In this document: positions 38,298 to 41,639 of the stretch, piece after piece
Layout: every line of letters starts with the position of its first letter
Numbering within the stretch: the first letter of the stretch is position 1
Source: Rubrobacter sp.
GTDB lineage: Bacteria > Actinomycetota > Rubrobacteria > Rubrobacterales > Rubrobacteraceae
Assembly (NCBI GenBank): GCA_013812245.1
Contig: JACCTS010000245.1
Coordinates: forward strand, 1-41,639
Direction: 5' to 3'
Length of the DNA stretch: 41,639 nt
The notes under the pieces: model-generated
Seen by the model: the letters and a program-made list of their open reading frames with translations, nothing else
Database searches by the model: none
Told to the model about the DNA's origin: nothing
Made by a program: the position numbers and the translations under genes

Positions 38298-39238
38298 CAG
38301 CGATCATCCCGTCCGACATCTAGCGGCTCCGCAGTCCTGAACGCCACCCTGAGCCGCGCGGAAGCGCTCCGAGGGTTCTCTTCGATCTCCTCTTCCGAAG
38401 GCCGCCGGACGCCCCCCCGGCGGAAGACGGGCCGCGCTCCACACACGCAGACCGGCAACTCCGGCGGACAGACGCAGCGTCCCTCCCTGTCCGAGATGAA
38501 GCGCTTGACGGCGCGATCCTCGCCGGAGTGAAAGGTGATCGCAACCAATCTCCCGCCTGGAGTCAATAGTCTCTCCGCCGCCTTCAGCGCCCGCTGAAGC
38601 CCACCCAACTCATCATTGACGTGCACGCGCACGGCCTGAAACACCCGCTTGGCCGGGTGCCCGCCCCGCTCCGCCCAACCGACCGCAGCCCTCACGGCGT
38701 CCGCAAGGTCCAGCGTCGTCGAGAGTGGACGGCGGCGCGAGATCTCTCGCGCTACTCGCCGGGCTTTGCCACGGGGAACGCCCCCGTACCCGGAGAGCAC
38801 CCGCGACAGCTCGCCCTCGTCTACCGTGTTGAGAAAGTCCGCTGCGGAGATTCCGGAGTCCGGGTCCATCCGCATGTCCAGCGGACCTTCCGCGACGTAG
38901 CTGAAACCGCGTCCAGCCTCATCCACCTGATAGCTCGACAGCCCGAGATCGAAGAGGATCGCATCCGCCCGCTCTCCCTCGTCGACCATCTCCCACAGCA
39001 TCTCGTCGTAGGCGCCAGGTGTGAAGGTGAAACGTTCGTCGTGGATATCGGCAGCCCGGCGCACGGCGTCGGGGTCACGGTCGATACCGATGAGTCTTCC
39101 TTCAGGGCCAAGGTCTCCGAGTATTCGCCGAGAGTGTCCCCCGCCCCCGAAGGTGGCGTCCACGACCACGTCCGCCCCCGCCGGATCGAGCGCAGCCACA
39201 GCCTCCTCCAGCATGACCGGCAGATGGGAAGCGGTCAT
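38297..39238 (-). CDS. rsmH: 16S rRNA (cytosine(1402)-N4)-methyltransferase
   Basis: HLPVMLEEAVAALDPAGADVVVDATFGGGGHSRRIL; FSYVAEGPLDMRMD; FQAVRVHVNDELG. Confidence 0.96.
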   Translation of the reverse strand: MTASHLPVMLEEAVAALDPAGADVVVDATFGGGGHSRRILGDLGPEGRLIGIDRDPDAVRRAADIHDERFTFTPGAYDEMLWEMVDEGERADAILFDLGLSSYQVDEAGRGFSYVAEGPLDMRMDPDSGISAADFLNTVDEGELSRVLSGYGGVPRGKARRVAREISRRRPLSTTLDLADAVRAAVGWAERGGHPAKRVFQAVRVHVNDELGGLQRALKAAERLLTPGGRLVAITFHSGEDRAVKRFISDREGRCVCPPELPVCVCGARPVFRRGGVRRPSEEEIEENPRSASARLRVAFRTAEPLDVGRDDR

Positions 39239-39678
39239 CACCCGGTGAACTCCCGGCCGGCAAACTCTTCCACTATCTCCGCGAACATCTCGTCCGCACC
39301 TTCCACGTAACGGTCCCACTCTTCGGTACTCCAGATCTCCAGCCTGTCGTCAACTCCCGCGAGGGTCACGTCCCTGCTCAACCCCGCGTACCGTGCCAGC
39401 TTCGTAGGGATCAAAACCCGCCCCTGGCGGTCGAGCGTCGCCTCGAAGGCCATCGAAAAGAACATCCGCGAGAGCTGACGTCCCTTCGCGGAGAGGTCGG
39501 CGTTCGCCTTGATGTTCGCCTTGAACGCCGCCCACTCATCCTGCGGGAAAGCGAACAGACACCGATCCACGCCTTTCGTGATCACGATCCCACCCTCAAA
39601 GTAGGACCGGAGCCGGGAGGGGAGAGTCAGACGCCCTTTCTCGTCCAGGGTGTGCTCGTACTCGCCTAAAAGAGCCAG
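39238..39678 (-). CDS. mraZ: MraZ transcriptional regulator, proposed CTG start at 39678 (ORF track begins at internal GTG 39585)
   Basis: In-frame upstream extension (M)ALLGEYEHTLDEKGRLTLPSRLRSYFEGGIVITKGVDRCLFAFP; in-frame TAG at 39694-39696; SD GGAAGGA 7 nt upstream of CTG. Confidence 0.88.
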   Translation of the reverse strand: MALLGEYEHTLDEKGRLTLPSRLRSYFEGGIVITKGVDRCLFAFPQDEWAAFKANIKANADLSAKGRQLSRMFFSMAFEATLDRQGRVLIPTKLARYAGLSRDVTLAGVDDRLEIWSTEEWDRYVEGADEMFAEIVEEFAGREFTG

Positions 39679-39688
39679 AGCCTCGTCC

Positions 39689-39713
39689 TTCCACTACACT
39701 CCATTTTGACCCA
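39689..39713 (-). promoter_or_regulatory. Candidate MraZ operator: three TGGNN repeats at 10-nt period
   Basis: Minus strand TGGGT-CAAAA-TGGAG-TGTAG-TGGAA. Confidence 0.5.
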
Positions 39714-40020
39714 CGACTGCGAAGATTCTTGCATACCTGACAAAAAACCGCAATCTGAGAGCTCCCTAAGGTGCCGAAGGGCCGCAATGAGCCTAATCAG
39801 GGCCTCTCTACCCTCCTACCCAGGGTATAGGGACCCTATAGAATAGAGATTGAAAGGTGAAAAACGGTGATCTTGGACGGGGTAGAGATTGCGTACGAAG
39901 CACGGAAGATGTGGAGGGTACGGATAAGGTGGCCCAATATGTTGGGCATTGGGGAAATAGATGCGGGGTTGGTGGCGAGGGTCAGACTTTTGGCGGTGAT
40001 GCGCGATCTTGGTGAGGGGG

Positions 40021-40094
40021 TGGGCCCACCAGGACTCGAACCTGGGACCGTCCGATTATGAGTCGGATGCTCTAACCAACTGAGCTATGGGCCC
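40021..40094 (-). tRNA. tRNA with CAT anticodon (elongator Met or Ile2)
   Basis: GGGCCCATAGCTCAGTTGGTTAGAGCATCCGACTCATAATCGGACGGTCCCAGGTTCGAGTCCTGGTGGGCCCA; all four arms pair. Confidence 0.95.
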
Positions 40095-40125
40095 TGGGTG
40101 CCGACCGCACGTCGCGCCAGGCCAG

Positions 40126-40198
40126 CTCCCCCGGCTGGACTCGAACCAGCAACCCTCTGATTAACAGTCAGATGCTCTGCCAATTGAGCTACAGGGGA
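40126..40198 (-). tRNA. tRNA-Asn(GTT)
   Basis: TCCCCTGTAGCTCAATTGGCAGAGCATCTGACTGTTAATCAGAGGGTTGCTGGTTCGAGTCCAGCCGGGGGAG. Confidence 0.96.
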
Positions 40199-40236
40199 AA
40201 GCTTCCTATAGATTATACGGTCGAAGCGGTCTGGCT

Positions 40237-41639
40237 TCAAGATTCCGTGGCGACGGCGCGCAGGGCGTCCTTGAGCAGCGACATCTCAGACTGGATGCGA
40301 TCTTTCTCGTCGTAATCAGGGGTCTGCCGTTTGGCGCGCTCGCGACTCAGTATGCCGACCCGGATCCAGGCCTCCCGGATGGCGGTCTCTGAAGGGTATA
40401 GCTTTTCGCCCACGGCCGAGAGGGCGCTAATCTGATCCATCAGAGGACGTGCGCGCTCGTCGGCGATAAGAGGGTCGAGGTCTGCTCCGGCATGCTCTCG
40501 TAACAGGGAGAAGATCCGGACCTGCTCCTCGTCCCCGAAATCTTCGGCGCGTAACGTCAGGGGCTCGGGCAAGCCGTCGATTTCCAGACCCGTCTTCATG
40601 GGCTGCTCGGTGAGATCCGGGCGAGTCAGGCAGAGTGCTAGCAAGTCGCGGCTCGCCTGCTGTAGAGGATCGCCGGACGCCGCATTGCGCGCAACCCCCG
40701 CCGCAGCAGTGGATCGGCGTTCCTGTAGCGTCGCCGGATTAACGCCGAGTGCTTCGCTTGCGAGCCGGACGGCATCCCGGTGGAAGACAGGATCTTCGAT
40801 CTCCCTGATCAGGTCCCTAATCTCCGATACTATTCGGGCGCGCTCCGCAGGTTCTGCACCTCGGACGCGCTCGGTTTTGCGGCGGAATACGTATTCGAAC
40901 GCTGATGCCGCATCCGAGAGCAACTCCTTGAACTCTTGGGCGGAGTGCTCGAGGAGCCAGTCCGCAGGATCTTCAGGCAACCGCAAGACGCGCAGGTCAA
41001 GCTTCAGTTCGGCGGCAGCCGCAGCGGCACGCTCAATGGCTTTCTCCCCAGCAGCATCCGGATCGAAGAGGACATGGATTCTATCCGCATAGCCGCTCAG
41101 AGTCCTCAAATGAGCCGGCGTGGTCGCCGTCCCGAGGGTGGCGACGGAGTTCTTTATTCCAGACTGGTAGAGCATCAGAACGTCCGTGTAACCCTCGACA
41201 ACGAGCGCGGACCGCTCCTTGCGAATGGCCTCGGTAACCTGCGGGAACCCGTAAAGAAGGTCACGCTTGGCGAAGATCTCGGTCTCAGGGGAGTTGAGAT
41301 ATTTCGGGTGGTCGTCCCCCATCGCGCGGGCTCCGAAGCCCACGATCCTCCCGCGCCGGTCGGAGATGGGAAACGTGATTCTGCCCGCGAACCGCTCTCC
41401 ACCACGCCCCGATAGCAGCCCGGCCGCGTCGAGGATCGACCGGCCAAGTTCGAGGCGCCGGGCGGCCTCCACAAAGCCCGAACTACCACGCGGAGGAGCG
41501 TAGCCAATGCGAAATTCTTCTATAGTAGAACTTTGCAGTCCCCGGCTTTTCAGGTAGTTTCGCGCCTCTCGGGCTTCTGGAGAGTCGGATTTCAGCAAGT
41601 ACTTGTGGTAGTAGACGGTGGCGACGGCGAGGGCTTTGT
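40237..41639 (-). CDS. dnaG: DNA primase, C-terminal part; 5' end runs off the window
   Basis: YLKSRGLQSSTIEEFRIGYAP; GRITFPISDRRGRIVGFGARAMGDDHPKYLNSPET; VVEGYTDVLMLYQSGIKNSVATLGTA; LFDPDAAGEKA. Frame stays open (KALAVATVYYHKYL) to the window end. Confidence 0.95.
   Translation of the reverse strand, partial: KALAVATVYYHKYLLKSDSPEAREARNYLKSRGLQSSTIEEFRIGYAPPRGSSGFVEAARRLELGRSILDAAGLLSGRGGERFAGRITFPISDRRGRIVGFGARAMGDDHPKYLNSPETEIFAKRDLLYGFPQVTEAIRKERSALVVEGYTDVLMLYQSGIKNSVATLGTATTPAHLRTLSGYADRIHVLFDPDAAGEKAIERAAAAAAELKLDLRVLRLPEDPADWLLEHSAQEFKELLSDAASAFEYVFRRKTERVRGAEPAERARIVSEIRDLIREIEDPVFHRDAVRLASEALGVNPATLQERRSTAAAGVARNAASGDPLQQASRDLLALCLTRPDLTEQPMKTGLEIDGLPEPLTLRAEDFGDEEQVRIFSLLREHAGADLDPLIADERARPLMDQISALSAVGEKLYPSETAIREAWIRVGILSRERAKRQTPDYDEKDRIQSEMSLLKDALRAVATES

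Noticed and set aside
39720-39770. Sigma-70-like promoter for mraZ (TTGCGG...AAGAAT on the minus strand)
   Set aside because: Match is weak and could be chance; not reported as a feature.
39596-39787. 63-aa minus-strand ORF
   Set aside because: Out-of-frame reading of the true mraZ 5' region.
39867-40061. 64-aa plus-strand ORF upstream of the tRNAs
   Set aside because: Runs into the antisense of the CAT-anticodon tRNA; no RBS or homology signal.

Overview
High-GC chromosomal window; gene content and order suggest a deep-branching actinobacterium, probably Rubrobacter-like (inference). Left edge (about 1-2.9 kb): a decayed integration site with the 3' parts of two tRNA genes (Arg-CCT type and Glu-CTC type), the catalytic half of a tyrosine recombinase, a two-gene toxin-antitoxin-like pair and small orphan or frameshifted ORFs. 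Next come a small secreted protein, a divergent marR / SnoaL-like pair with a visible operator candidate, and two tandem paralogous unknown proteins. Minus-strand pyrimidine operon: pyrR-pyrB-pyrC-carA-carB-pyrK-pyrD. Plus-strand, six-gene, tightly coupled redox/acyltransfer/efflux cluster (14.27-20.26 kb) that includes an oxidoreductase::PPOX/F420-type fusion. Minus-strand division and cell wall (dcw) cluster: mraZ-rsmH-ftsL-ftsI-murF-mraY-murD-ftsW-murG-murC-ftsQ-ftsA-ftsZ-pgeF-yggS-sepF-proC-yggT-divIVA-yggU-rluD. Then two tRNAs and a dnaG that runs off the window. Best observations: (1) a PyrR-binding hairpin, matching the known loop consensus, whose lower stem would sequester the pyrR Shine-Dalgarno; (2) mraZ apparently starting at CTG, with three TGGNN repeats at 10-nt period upstream; (3) the oxidoreductase-PPOX fusion in a six-gene operon; (4) frameshifts in yggU and in an island ORF; (5) a two-tRNA integration scar. 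All calls are from reading sequence and translations; no database search was run.
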